NCBI GenBank assembly: GCA_030062745.1
Contig: CP099841.1
Span: forward strand, 33,844,368-33,908,367
DNA from: Capitulum mitella
Taxonomy: Eukaryota; Arthropoda; Thecostraca; Pollicipedomorpha; Pollicipedidae
Direction of reading: 5' to 3'
Length of the DNA stretch: 64,000 nucleotides
Shown in pieces: positions 43,009-54,785 of the stretch (positions are counted from its first letter, which is position 1; each line of letters begins with the position of its first letter). A model generated the notes under the pieces. It was not told the DNA's origin. It saw nothing but the letters and a program-made list of their open reading frames with translations, and did no database searches. The position numbers and the translations under genes are program-made.

Positions 43009-43538
43009 ACGCCAATGTGGCTCATCTGTTTACAGTCGCGACACGCCTTTCTGCAATTCGGTAAACAAGATAAATAAACACGAGTTTATGAACGCCCGCG
43101 ACGCTCGACCTTGCGTCGCGTGCACTTTGGCTCCAGTGCCGTTTGGCGGATCCGACTCGGTCGACTGCAGCCGCTCGGCCGGCCCGCGGTGACCTGTGCC
43201 GAACGGTCGGCCCGTTCGATCCCGCGTTCAGACGCCGTGATTTGTCGCCCTGACGGGCTGGGCCGTCCCCGTCAACGGGTCTGTTGAGCCGACCGCGCGC
43301 GGATCATGGCCGAGCCGTGGTTGTGTTAGCTGGACCTTGCTTTGCTCCACCGGAGCTGACCACTCCCTGCCTCAGTTTGGAGTTCCTAAAATCTATCAGC
43401 CGGAGTCGCAAACCTTGTCCGGGAAATCAGTTATGACAAGTACAGGTCATATGCTGCCAGTTTCATTGCCGCTTATGTCGCTTGTCTGCTTATAATCCTA
43501 ACCAGAGTTAAAGCATTATAGTATATAAATATGCATAT

Positions 43539-43542
<4 letters not shown>
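43009..43542. other. Spacer with GC-rich block
   Basis: 43080-43330 is GC-rich. No gene is recognised. Confidence 0.5.

Positions 43543-43616
<74 letters not shown>
43543..43616. repeat. (CA)n-(TA)n microsatellite
   Basis: About 15 CA repeats directly followed by about 22 TA repeats. Confidence 0.98.
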
Positions 43617-43621
<5 letters not shown>

Positions 43622-43821
43622 TCCTTAACGACATCCCCCGCTTACCACGGACTCCAGGATGGACAACACACTAGCAAGTCATAGGGATCAAATTTCTATA
43701 CAAATTGCTGAGTTTCCGTCTACTTTTATCCTCACAATGACAGCGTTTGACAGAAGGGACAGATATTTATATTACCACTCACACATTGGCGAGATTACCC
43801 GAAACAGTGTGCTCATTACGC

Positions 43822-44983
43822 TTAACCCGTCCCCGGCTGGGGAGGGCAGTTAACTGCCCCCCCTGAGGTTTTTCTGGCATTGCGAGAGAACCAACAAACA
43901 CAGAGTCACGAAACTTCGTGTATCTTTTACTTCATCAATTTTACATCTCGTGTAAAAATTTTGACCTCAAGTCAGGTCAGGTGCCTGACCTAGATCGGGT
44001 CAAACAGACCTATGTCAAAAAAGTTTAGCGCCCTGTAACTTTCTCGCAAAACAGAATATCTCAATAATACTTTCAGGCATTGGTGATCGTGATAAACGCA
44101 ACAAGTCTGCTATTTCAAATTTTTCGAAATTTTCTGGGTCATTGACCTAAGGACATCGTCATTGGTGAAGCAGACATCTAGTCATCGTCATTGGGCAAGG
44201 TATCAATGACTTCCAGCTATTGACCTGAGGTCAGGTCACGAATAACTGTAGTGAGCCAAAATGTACCACCGTCAAAATCAACCTTGAATTACTCAGAGTG
44301 GGTAGAAAATGGCAGAGCTAGTTTGCACGCACGTAAGTAATACCAGCAACCTCAAAAAGCTTGAAAAAGTAGCATGTTTTGGAAATAAACAGGCTCTCGC
44401 GACTAAAGCTCCGTCAATTGTGTAGATTTGTAACTAATGAATTTTCCCCAAATTTAAGCATGAAAAACCTTCACAAGAACCACAAAGATCAATAAAATTG
44501 GCATAGATCGTCTTTTTTCGCGAAAAGTAAAGGAACGCTAAAATTAGTTTCCGTCAGTTTGGTACTGCATAAGGCAGCGGCGCACACCGACAGCTGGCGG
44601 GGGAATAGCCGTGTCTTTAACTCAACGTTTCGGCGTATAAATTGAACAAATCTGGGAAATTAGACGTGTATCGGCATCCGCGGACCTTAACTTGTGCGCT
44701 GGTGCCTTTACCTATGCGTTATTAGTCACGGCCCTTGAAACTCAGGCCATTTCTCGGTCTCATGCAGTCGGCTATGAGAAAACATATATAGGGCTTAAAT
44801 TGCTTACATATTATCTAAAAATAAAAATGAGACCAGTTTCGAGCTCTACTCGTCACAAGCTTTCCAATAGTATGCTTATTTTTATCGTGCGACCAACCGC
44901 TCGTGAGTTGGAGGGGGGCGGCCAACTGCCCCCCCCCCCAGTCGCCCATGTTCGGAACGGACCGACGGTCGTGCGCGGGTTAA
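43822..44983. mobile_element. TTAA-flanked MITE, second family
   Basis: The element is bounded by TTAA with inverted ends cccgtccccgg... and ...gcgcgggttaa. Subterminal hairpin-type blocks are gggcagttaactgcccc on the left and ggcggccaactgcccc on the right. The interior is AT-rich without transposase and is not similar to copies A/B beyond the CCC start and block structure. It carries several AGGTCA half-sites, including TGACCT-g-AGGTCA with a further GGTCA around 44221-44238. Confidence 0.75.
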
Positions 44984-45774
44984 CCATGCCAGACAGGTAA
45001 TACCAAAGAGTGCGCTGAAACCCATCGTTCAGATGCCTGCTGTTTCAGTCGTGAGATACTGTGTGTCGGTATAGGTAAATGTGGCGAGACGCATCTGTTC
45101 CGCTTGTAGAAGATTCCAAACTTTTGTCCGCGTGTCGTATGCGGAAGGCGTAAGCATGATCATGTATCGGACTTGTTGCGCGATCTGAAATGGCTCACCG
45201 CGTCCGAACTAGATGATGTACCACCGCGCATGTACCATGCAAAGTGCACTGGTCACTGGTCGACCTGAGGCGATCGCTGAGACGCTCGGACAGACAGCGA
45301 ATCAGAGACGTACTCACGCCACAAGGCATGCTCCTGAAATCACGCTCCCGCGTATCCGAACCGAAACGGGCCGCCGCAGAATGTGCTATGGCGCTGTACA
45401 CAAGTACAACCAGCTTCCCGTCACTGGTTAAGACAATGGCTTTAGACATCAGCTGAAATAGCATATTCTGCGGCTGAGACATGAGCCCTCTGAGTGTGTT
45501 GCTGTTCTGCGACCAACTGAGCTCTGGCCATTAGGTGTTTTGCATTGTTTCATTACCTACCATGTGGAGTTCGTCTTGCACATTCGTGTACCATCACTGC
45601 CTGAGCCGACTACGAATATTCCTTTTTTTGACCTGACGCGAAAAAAAACACCTGGACAGCGAAGAGCCTCAGTGGAGGGATGGATCTGTCATTAGATATA
45701 TATCCGTATCTGTAAGAGAATGGCAATGTATTTTCGCAATCGGATGAGCGGCATTCGCAAACTGTATCGCTGCA
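44984..45774. other. Intergenic spacer
   Basis: No gene or repeat is recognised. Confidence 0.5.
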
Positions 45775-46981
45775 TTAACCCTATTCCCGGAGGGGTACAT
45801 GGTATGGTCGATTCCCGGCAGGGGAGCGGATTCGGCCCCCCTGAGCTCTCGAGAAATACTTGTCCGATTTCATTGCAACAAACGGCAATCGATTTGCCGT
45901 GACGTCAACTACAGTTTTATAAAACGAAATTTTCAAAATTTTGAAATTTGTGGATACAGGGGGGCAAAAATGTCAAAATGGGGGTACTTTTGGACTTCTT
46001 ATACTCCGTTGTTTATGGACCGATTTCAATGAAAATGGCATGAATCGAGAGATTATGGATAGGGCTTTTACCATAGGCCCGCGAATCTGAAATTTTCAGA
46101 AAATTCATGGGCGTTCACAGGGTTTCAAAAATAGGAGAATTAGTTTCCTAACAAATGAATGAACAAAAAAGGTAAAAACACTTTTTTGGCTTCTGCTAGT
46201 CATACTATACTAAAGAAGTACAAATCGTATTGCAATGTTGGTATAATGTTAGCATAGGCGGTGCCAGGGACATCAAAAAGGCGGAACTGTCATGGTCACA
46301 CCTTCTTCAGACTAATTTGTGACCTTTGACCTTAAACGACTTCCAGTGACCTTGGGGTCACCTGGAATGATCTTGTGTGCATTTGATACTATCTGCAAAT
46401 GTTTTCAATCATCTGAATTCACTATTCCAAAAATTTTGTTTTATGGCTATTGCGATATAAGGTACGCGCACTGACATTTTAGGTCATAGCTCCGTGACCC
46501 GACCTGATATCAAGCTGAAACTTGGTACACAAGTAAAGGGTACCTTTCTACGTCATATGTATTCCGGGTTTGGTTTTTGAAAAAACGACGCCGAAATGAT
46601 TGCAAAAAAATACATTTTGAATTCTGACCTTGACTTAACCTTGTTAAGTGACCTCAGATAAACAAAATTTTGTGTGCACAGTGCCTAACTATTTAACTAT
46701 AACATCCATATAAAGTTTTGAGTTCTATCTTAAAAACTCTGTTTTTGGCAGGCATTTTCCTTTTACCCTCAACATGGCCAAAAATGGCCTGAGGTACCTC
46801 CTAAAAACGTTGCCTGGCTCCACTCCTGAGCAAAGCAGAATTGTGAAATTTTGTCACAGCACGTAGAAAAAATAGCTAGGAAAAGTGACCAAGTTTCGTG
46901 AAGTTGTGTTAAAAAGCCTGGAATTGGCAAGCAAAAAACCCGAGGGGGGCGGATTCAGCCCCCTGCTGGGCATAGGGTTAA
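45775..46981. mobile_element. piggyBac-like MITE, copy B (inverted relative to copy A)
   Basis: The element is TTAA-bounded and starts ccctattcccgg. It aligns along its whole length with the reverse complement of 22952-24160, with only scattered substitutions and small indels. The nuclear-receptor half-site block is present at about 46320-46365, with the middle half-site mutated. The CRE is conserved at 45900-45907. No coding capacity. Confidence 0.85.
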
Positions 46982-48159
46982 CCTCTGAAACTGAGTCGAC
47001 GTGTTCCATGCTCCGCACTTCCAAAAGTCTTCGTTGAAACAAAGACAGTATTACCATAAAAAATGCCCAATGACCTTCATTTGTTTCGCTGAGCTCCGTT
47101 GGTCCCTGCGGCGCTGTCTAAGTATCCTCGTTGGCTGTTGTGTTCTGTGCGATACCAGTGGTCCACGCCGCGGTGTGACGGTGTGGAGACGTCTGTTTGT
47201 TGTATCCCCCTCATACGAGGCCGCTGTATCTGTCCGCACCGCCGTGGAGCCAAACATACACAGATGGAAGTGGACAGACATTAGCTATTAATTAGGGTGA
47301 CTTTGAGGCGGCGTGTTGCCGTACTGTCTGGCCTCGTCTGCTTGTAAACAGATGATCTAATTATTTATCCTCCGGACAGCGCCTGCCCAGAATGAATCAG
47401 TGTTATCTCACGAGGCCACGGGCGCGTCCAGGGGGTTGGGCCACGGATCAACAGTGCCGGAGGGGACCGCCTTCGCGCCACCCGCTACTCGCCCAGCCAG
47501 CCTCGGCCCGACCGTGACGCCTCTCTGAGGCGTGTTTCGAACCGCCCCTGTTCCCCGCGCTGGATCCGCCTTTGCGCCTGCCGGCGACAGGCCGCGCCAT
47601 GCAGTGTGCGTTATCCGGAACTGCGCGCAGAGGCGGGCCCAGCGGCGGGGCCGCTGCAGACGGCCCGGCGCGGTCGGCTAGCGCCGAGGTCAGAGGTCAA
47701 GGCTAGCAGCTGGCTGCAAGTCCTGGCGACGGTTGCTGACTAGAGCTCAGCTGCTAAGCTGGTGGGCAAGGGGAAAAACGCATCCCACGCTTCTTTGGTC
47801 TAATTAAAATCCTTGAGTATCCCGCGACCATCGTTCTGCTTGCTATTGCTAACGGTCGAAGACAGTTTTACTTTTCATTGTTAGGTCTCAGTTTCCAAAC
47901 AGATGAAGGTGGACGATGAAAGCATGACTTGAAGAAATCGGAAAAGATCGCGTGACCTTGGGCCTTGTTTGAACAGTCTTCAAGAAAATGTTCTTCCACA
48001 TAGCATGCTTACATAATCCAGGAACGTAGCCAAAGAGGTAAAGGGGATGGTCCCCCTGGGAGAAAAGGTAAGGCCCCTTTGATCCCTTTGAGTGCTGACA
48101 TGGTTCTCAGATATGGCTCCTGAGGCCACAGCGGGCCTCCCATGTTGCTACGGCAGGCC
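46982..48159. other. Intergenic spacer
   Basis: GC-rich at 47440-47710. No exon is recognised. Confidence 0.5.
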
Positions 48160-48430
48160 CATAGGAGATCCATTGAGGTCATGGGAGGCCCCCTTGATGT
48201 CATGGGAGGCTCCTCTTGAAGCTATAGGAGGCGGCTTGAGGCTATAGGAGACCTCTTTGATTTGTCAGGAGGCCCTGTAATACTGCAGGGGGGCCGTTGA
48301 AGCTAAAGGAGGCCCCCTGAGCGATACGAATCCCCTGTAAATGATAAGGTTCCTTTTTATGGCATGGGAGGCCACCTCAGCAATTTTGGGCGGAGACCTC
48401 CCTGGGCTGAGGGGCCCACTTGGGGTGAGG
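48160..48430. repeat. Degenerate ~30-bp minisatellite (gaagctataggaggcccc type)
   Basis: Irregular copies of a unit containing ggaggcccc plus ttgaagctata recur about eight times with high divergence. Confidence 0.6.
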
Positions 48431-48712
48431 GGCCAACTACTAAGGATCCCCTTGACCTGTTCCTTGTTACGCTTCTCGCATAATTTATTAAAGCAATATT
48501 ATTTAGTAAAATGCATTGAATTCGATGCGTAGTAAACAATAGCTAGCACGGCTCCTATGAACATATCGCGTCTCTTTGTGCCTGTCCTCGGCAATGACCG
48601 TCCTTCGTGGCCACGTGAACGAAAGCCGCGAGTTGCCGGCGCAGGACCGTGGAGAGTGCCAGCCGGCCTGTTCCTCCACCACCGCACAGCACGACGGCAC
48701 CAACTAACAGGG

Positions 48713-49160
48713 TGACGTCAAACCGGCCAGAGACCGGCAGAGCACGCTGCGGGTGGGCGGGCGGCAGTGACCTGAACACGCAGCCCGCAGTATGACGTCA
48801 TAGCGGGTCACGGCGACCGCAGGGCGACATCCGCCTGCTGTATGACATACAGGACCGGAGTCCTAGACTGCCAACCGCAGGACAGCAATATCCGCCTGCC
48901 GTGTGACGTCATACCACGGGCCAGAGGCTGTGGAAATGGTAGGCCGACTAGTCTGCAACCACAGAATGATGCCCGCGAACTGTGTGACGTCATACCACGG
49001 AGCAGGGGCCGTGGACATGGTCGCTAGGCTTGTCTGCCTACCACAGAACGTCATCCACCGGATGTGTTACGTCATATCCCAAGTCAAAGACGGTGGACAC
49101 AGCCAGAAGGTTCGTCTGCCTACCGCAGAACGATGGAATCCGCCTGTGTGACGTCACGCA
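48713..49160. repeat. ~81-bp tandem array with a CRE in each unit
   Basis: Perfect TGACGTCA octamers occur at 48713-48720, 48793-48800, 48904-48911, 48985-48992 and 49149-49156, with TTACGTCA at 49067-49074. Spacings are 80, 111, 81, 82 and 82 bp. Units also share tgtctgcctaccacagaa and ccacggnncagnggcngtgg-type segments, so the octamer is part of a diverged tandem repeat. Confidence 0.8.
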
Positions 49161-49538
49161 GGACCGGAACCGAACAGATTAGCATGCAGGTGCGGGGCGC
49201 AGCTGGGATTTCGTCTTTGCCGAAATTTTCGAAGCATGGGGTTCTGTGGAAACTGCTGGTGGAACTGTCTCTGGGATCGGTTCGGCTGGCAACACAGTCG
49301 GGACGAGGATACAGATTCGCTGGTGACTAACCACGGAATTACAAGAGAAAACAGGTGTTTGCTCTCCTGAAGATTATTCCCCGTCTTTACAGATCGTTTC
49401 GTTCTGAAAATAAAACGTGTCAAAATTTTAAGATGGCTTCTGACCATGACATTTATGGCACGTTTTTACATTGTGGTTCAGGGTTATTTTTGGGCTACAG
49501 CCTCTCTGTCTCTTCCTTTATTTCTTTTCTTCCATCTT

Positions 49539-49542
<4 letters not shown>
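49161..49542. other. Intergenic spacer
   Basis: Nothing recognised. Confidence 0.5.

Positions 49543-49614
<72 letters not shown>
49543..49614. repeat. (CT)n microsatellite
   Basis: About 35 CT repeats with one interruption. Confidence 0.98.
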
Positions 49615-49617
<3 letters not shown>

Positions 49618-50819
49618 TGTTTGTTCTCATCTGCCCTGGCATTTTTGCAGCAATCCGAGAACATTTCTTCCTTAAAACTCAAAATAATTTGTACAATCTT
49701 CGAAAAGGACTGGACAGATGTCTTTTGGAATACAGGTCGTGATGCTTCGCCGATTTTCTTCATTTTAGGTAGGCTTACAAGGCCGTCAAATTAAAAGAAT
49801 GCGAAATAAAGGATTACGATTACTATCCCATGAAAAGAATACCAATTTCAATAACATAACGTCGTGAATGTCCTTTAGTGAAACATGGGCAAGTAATGTG
49901 TTTAATAAAGGCCGATCACTGGCCACGTTTTTTTTCTATTCCTGTACATTATGTTGTGAGCGAAGATGAAAACAAAATGACTTCTAAGTTCCGCCGAGTC
50001 GCTAAATTTGATCGCGGCTTTTATCTACGTTCAGTTTGCCCCTAAGCTCAGCTGCACTCAGTTATAAGACGGGCTGTTAATGGTGAATAAATAAAGGCCT
50101 AAACGTTTAAACGCTGACAAATCTCAGTACTTATCTATATACGAGGTCAGCTTGCAAACTGCGATCGCACATCTCAATGCCAGTTGTTAACACCAGATCG
50201 CCGCACTGAATTTCGCCAACACTAGCGGATTGGCATGTGCAGAGCCATGTATGGCAGGGGCAAAAAACGTTCCTTTGTGACTTCCACGACATTCTATGTA
50301 AGCAGCAACAGGATTTATTGGATCGAAATTGAGTTACAGCCTACATAGTTGCCCATGACCTCATGCTTTTGAAGAACTGCCTTTGCAGCCTTTTTAGGGT
50401 ACGCTACAAAGGCCGGAAAATTTACGAGAGCGACTTGCATCTGTCAGTTGTGTACCTTTTTCAAGGCATCTTTTGTTCCTTCGCTTCCGTATCAGTCACG
50501 ATCATTTCACCGCACATAAATAAAAGCAAGCGCAAAACTATGTCTTTGGCCGCACCCAGTTGGTTAATGCGCTGATGCAAACGATCTGTTGTTCTTTTTC
50601 TAAATGGCGAAAACCGTCACGTGATCCCGAATGTTGGATTTGTTTTCCCCACCCCGCCCGGTGGGCCCACCAAGCGGCCGCTGCGAGGTGCTCCCTCAGG
50701 GAAGGGTTCTACCCAGTCGCACAGCAGATCCCCGTGGAGCCGGGCACCGTCGGAGGTCGCAGTCGTCCTCAGGAAGAGCTGACATGGCTCCCTTAGAGAG
50801 GAGCTGATGCCACGTCCTC
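49615..50819. other. Intergenic spacer
   Basis: No gene is recognised. Composition turns GC-rich from 50640. Confidence 0.5.
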
Positions 50820-51065
50820 GGGGAGGAACTGAACTTCCGTTCTCAGGGAATATCCGGCTACCCGTTTCCGTCCCTCAGATCCCATCGGCCGTCTCCGTCC
50901 CCAAGGGGTATCTGGCCGGCTGTCTCCGCCCTCAGGAAGAATCCGGCTATCCGTCTCCGCCCTTAGGGAGTATCCGGCTATCCGTCTCCGTCCCGGGGGG
51001 AATATCCGGCCGGCCGTCGCCGTCCTCCGGCAGTATCCGGCTGGCCGTCGCCGCCGGATCGTCGC
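50820..51065. repeat. ~36-bp GC-rich minisatellite
   Basis: Six to seven diverged units of the type tcagggaatatccggctatc plus cgtctccgtccc. Confidence 0.8.
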
Positions 51066-51972
51066 CGGATTCATGTTCGGGGAGCGGCGACCGCCCGACG
51101 GCCGACGGGCGGCGGCCGCGGCCGCACTAGGCGTGCCGCACGTCCGTGGCGGGCGGGCCGCCGCCGGCCGGCCGGCCTAGATGGATGGCGCGGCGGCGGC
51201 GGCCGGCGCACGGGCCATCGCGTCCGTCGCCCGCTGGGCGGCCGCGGGCGGTCGCCGTCGGACGGGGGAGCGCCCGGGAGCGGCGGTGCGGCGCGGCCGA
51301 GGCGCAGCGGTTCCGAGCTCAGCTGTGCCGGCGCCAGCTGCAGCTGGTTGCGGTGTTAGGTGCCCTTCGATTCGCGGAGGCGTGGCTCGTGTTGTCTGCT
51401 CCGCCTGGATGGGCGAATGACCCGTCGGGTTTCGAATAACGTGGAAAGTTTTGCGACCTGGCTTGCAGGGCGCTGCAGGAAAAGCATGGAAAGTCCTTCC
51501 GAGCGACAAGACGACATCCATGCTCTTCGTTTCGGCGGCCATAAAAAGCCGGCGCTGGGCCGCGATGCGGTGCGTCACCCTGTCGCCCCGCCCTCACATA
51601 TCTCTATTACCACGCAGCGGGTCGCGAACACGTCCGGGCCATTGTGTTGGGCTGTCAGCCGGCCGACGGGCGCGGCGGCCGGGCGAACGGGTGCAGCGCC
51701 GACGTCCGGGCCACCCGCGGGCCCGTCCAATAAATAGCCACTTGCGGCCATTCGCCGCCGGCGCGTGACGTCAGGCGACAGCAATCGCGCAGAATCCCCG
51801 CCGGCGCGCGCCGCGCCCGGCGCCGGAAGCGGCGCGCTCGGCGCGTCGTTTCCGCCGCGTCGTCTCCGACGCGGCCGCGCGTGAGCGGCGGGCGCTCCGA
51901 CGCGCCGCCGGCGACGATGAAGGGCGTGAGCGGCCGGCCGCCGACGCCGGCCCCTCGTGGTGGCGGACAGTC
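51066..51972. other. GC-rich islands
   Basis: Two CpG-rich blocks (51070-51350 and 51640-51970). The second holds CCAATAAATAG at 51728-51738 and a CRE at 51766-51773, a promoter-like combination without an assignable gene. Confidence 0.45.
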
Positions 51973-51984
51973 AGTCTTCCAAGG

Positions 51985-52060
51985 GCGGCAGACTTGGTCT
52001 TTGTGCTTGCCTTGTAACCGGAACGTTCGGGTTTGAATCCTCCTCAAATGCGTAATACTT
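51985..52060 (+). repeat. tRNA-derived SINE relic (tRNA-Thr-like)
   Basis: GTGCTTGCCTTGTAACCGGA followed by a B-box-like GGTTTGAATCC (52030-52040) matches the anticodon-to-T-arm layout of tRNA-Thr(UGU). The anticodon stem is decayed and the acceptor stem is absent, so it is not a functional tRNA. Confidence 0.45.
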
Positions 52061-54638
52061 CACTTGCCCACCGGCATAAGAGTTTAAACCCTTTTCGGGG
52101 CTGCGATGGCCCAAGCCGTTACTGGATAACCCCAAAGTCAAACAATCTTTGAGTTGCTTGAGGGCAAAATGTTTTTGTTTTTTTTTATTACTTCTACTTT
52201 TGTGTCTAAAAACTGCATTGTGGTGGCTTTCAGTGTGGTCCTGTTTTATCCCTGGTAATCGTGACATCCCGTCTGCGACTGAGTACCGGCGAGCGACGGG
52301 CACAAAGTGCCGATGTCTCGCGGGTTAGATTCATCCGCTCAGATGGTGACAGGCCGTTCTGAGATCTTCCGAGGACGCAGAATTTACGCCTTGTAGGTGG
52401 AAGGGCCACCTAGTACCTCACCGGAAACCTACAAAAGTTGCGTTTCTCGCCATTGAACGAAGCATTAGTGCTGCTTCAATTTGTATGTAAATGACAGATA
52501 CAAATGACGAGCTCGGTGGATACGACGATTGTGGTGTCAATCACAGTCGCCAGAAAAGGGGATATTATTTTCGGCTCGTCATGCGCACGTCTATAGGAGT
52601 CCAACGTTAGACGTCGGCGATGCATGGCGAAAGGTCTCGGGACCACAGAAATCTAGTAGCGAACACGTGGCAGCGGCAGCTAAACGAGTATGAAAACATA
52701 TTCGAGACATCTCTAATACCACACGCGAGGAAAATAAGGCCTCCCGTAGGCAGTAAACGACGCATCGGGAGAAAAGATATTGTCGTGGTCGAGTGGACAA
52801 AGACCAGGGCAAAAAAACTGGGTCATCAGATTCCGCCCCAAACCGAACGGTTTATCTGGCCATTGCGCGGCCTTACGTAGTGAAGTTGAACGATACGATA
52901 AAAATGATGAAGCGCCCCAACATAGCTAGTTGGGAACTTGGTGCAAAATCTCGTACCGTCAAAGTGAAAATATTCAGGGTATATGGTTAACATTCTGAAC
53001 ACCGCGCTCTGGCTAGCAAACGTTGTGATCGCATGAGGTGGACAGAAAAGAAGACTAAAGATTTTAGAATAAATATGTTTTATTACGACGGCAAGGCGTT
53101 GACAGTCAAGAAGTCGGTTCTGAGTAAACTCCGACAATTTGTTATGCGAGCCGTTTTGGAAACATCATAGAGCCGCACAATGTTGCACACAACCCGCATT
53201 CATAGTCAAAGAAGAAACATTTTATCGAGACTGAACAAGACGCCGAACCAACCCAGCAAGGAGACCTCAGAACACAAGAGCACACTCGCTCTTAATGAAG
53301 ACGTGGACTGACTGGCCTCCCAAAGAAAACAACCGTAGAGCGATTGCGAGACAAATTAATGGTACTATTCAAATGCGATTAAGTAGCATACTTAGCAAGT
53401 ATATTTCGACTTACGGTAATATTTCACATCACTGCACAGGTGTGTGTTCTCCACAGCTCAATCGCAAAGCCTCAAACGATTATCATGGCGCAACATTTGT
53501 GCTTCACCATACAATAACACGACCACAGCTGAACATTGCATGTTCGGAATCTCAGTAACTGCTCACTTAAAATGGAAACGTACATTGTTACTCAGGCAAA
53601 AAAAATGTTATGTAAAATACATTCGCATTACGATCCTGATTAAAGGAATGGCCTAAGCCATCTTCTGTAGTTCAAGCGCAACTCACTCTAGCCCTTAGAC
53701 ATTCTGCTCTTACTACCACTCACCCTCTGTCTCCTCCCCGCCTCCTTTCCCCTTCTCCCTTTCTCTCCCATATACACAACCTCTCTTTCGATCTGCTCAC
53801 CTCTCCCTATACCACTGTATCTCTGTATCGCTTTTCTATCCGTTTCTCTTCCTCGCCTTCTTCGCCCCCGTCTATTGTACTCTTTCATTCACTTTCTCCC
53901 TTTTGCCGTTTTTCTTGCTGCCTCCTCTTCTTGCTTGAAGACAAACGCCTGAGCGTCACTTTTTGTCCATAAGATTCAGCCTCTTTTCAACCTTATCAGT
54001 TCTATGTCGTAATATGGTCAAAAACTCTTCTACTACGTTGAACAAATTTGTAAGAAATTAACAGAACGCCGTGATCGTGCTATGTTTTAGACATTACTTG
54101 GATCAGAACGAGGCTCTAAAATGCGCTGTGCGTGCTGCAGATCAGGACCGCTTGGCCTGAGGTCGGAATTAAGTGCGATCAGTGGTCACATGTTGACCTC
54201 AGTCAGAGACCTGCTTCAGCCGCAGATCCATCCTGTACCGGAGCTCAGTCGAACCACGATCTGAACCCAGGCAACAGATACAGCCGGCCCTGCAGCCGGG
54301 CCGGAACAGGAGCCTGCTCCTGCTGACAGATCCAGTCCGCCTCAAAGTTCATGTGAATCGTGATGCCACTCCGGCCAGCTCAGTAGCTCAGCACGAACTC
54401 GACCCAAAGCTCAGAAGAGCCAAAAGCCTGCTTCAGCTCAGTGAACCAGCTCGAACCAAAACTAAGACGGATCAGAGGCCTGCTCCAACTCGGAGGAGCA
54501 GATCAAACCAGAGCTAAGACGGACCAAAAGTCAGCTCCGGCCCTGTGACCTGGCTTGACCCCTGTACCCTCGGCGGGCCCAGCCGATCCACACAGGTCAC
54601 ACGGTCCTGCTCCGACCGCGTGACCCTGCTCAGCTGAT
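52061..54638. other. Spacer downstream of the TULIP-like gene
   Basis: 52061-53650 is AT-rich without recognised genes. 53690-53930 is pyrimidine-rich on plus. 54150-54630 holds loose repetitions of agctcagnncgaacc-type motifs and probably includes the 3' UTR of the minus-strand gene. Confidence 0.5.
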
Positions 54639-54785
54639 CTAGAGCTGAGCGCCGGCCGCCAGCTTGACGTAGTCGTCGGCGCCGGCGCGATCCAGCGTCA
54701 CCCGGTCCAGAGCGCTGGTAATGGCTTTGTGCAGCGCCGCGTCCATCGACGGCTGGATCTCCGCCGTCAGCTGATGCTGCATCAT
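54639..54785 (-). CDS. TULIP-like gene terminal exon
   Basis: Acceptor tgatttcgtcgccag, then 48 codons reading MMQHQLTAEIQPSMDAALHK, AITSALDRVTLDRAGADDYV and KLAAGAQL, with TAG at 54641-54639. The ExxPxxxxxLxxAITxAL helix is the expected closing helix of the fold. Confidence 0.9.
   Translation of the reverse strand: MMQHQLTAEIQPSMDAALHKAITSALDRVTLDRAGADDYVKLAAGAQL

Noticed and set aside
36644-52040. tRNA genes at 36.65 kb and 52.0 kb
   Set aside because: Only the B box and part of the anticodon arm are present; acceptor stems and A boxes are missing, so they are SINE heads or relics.
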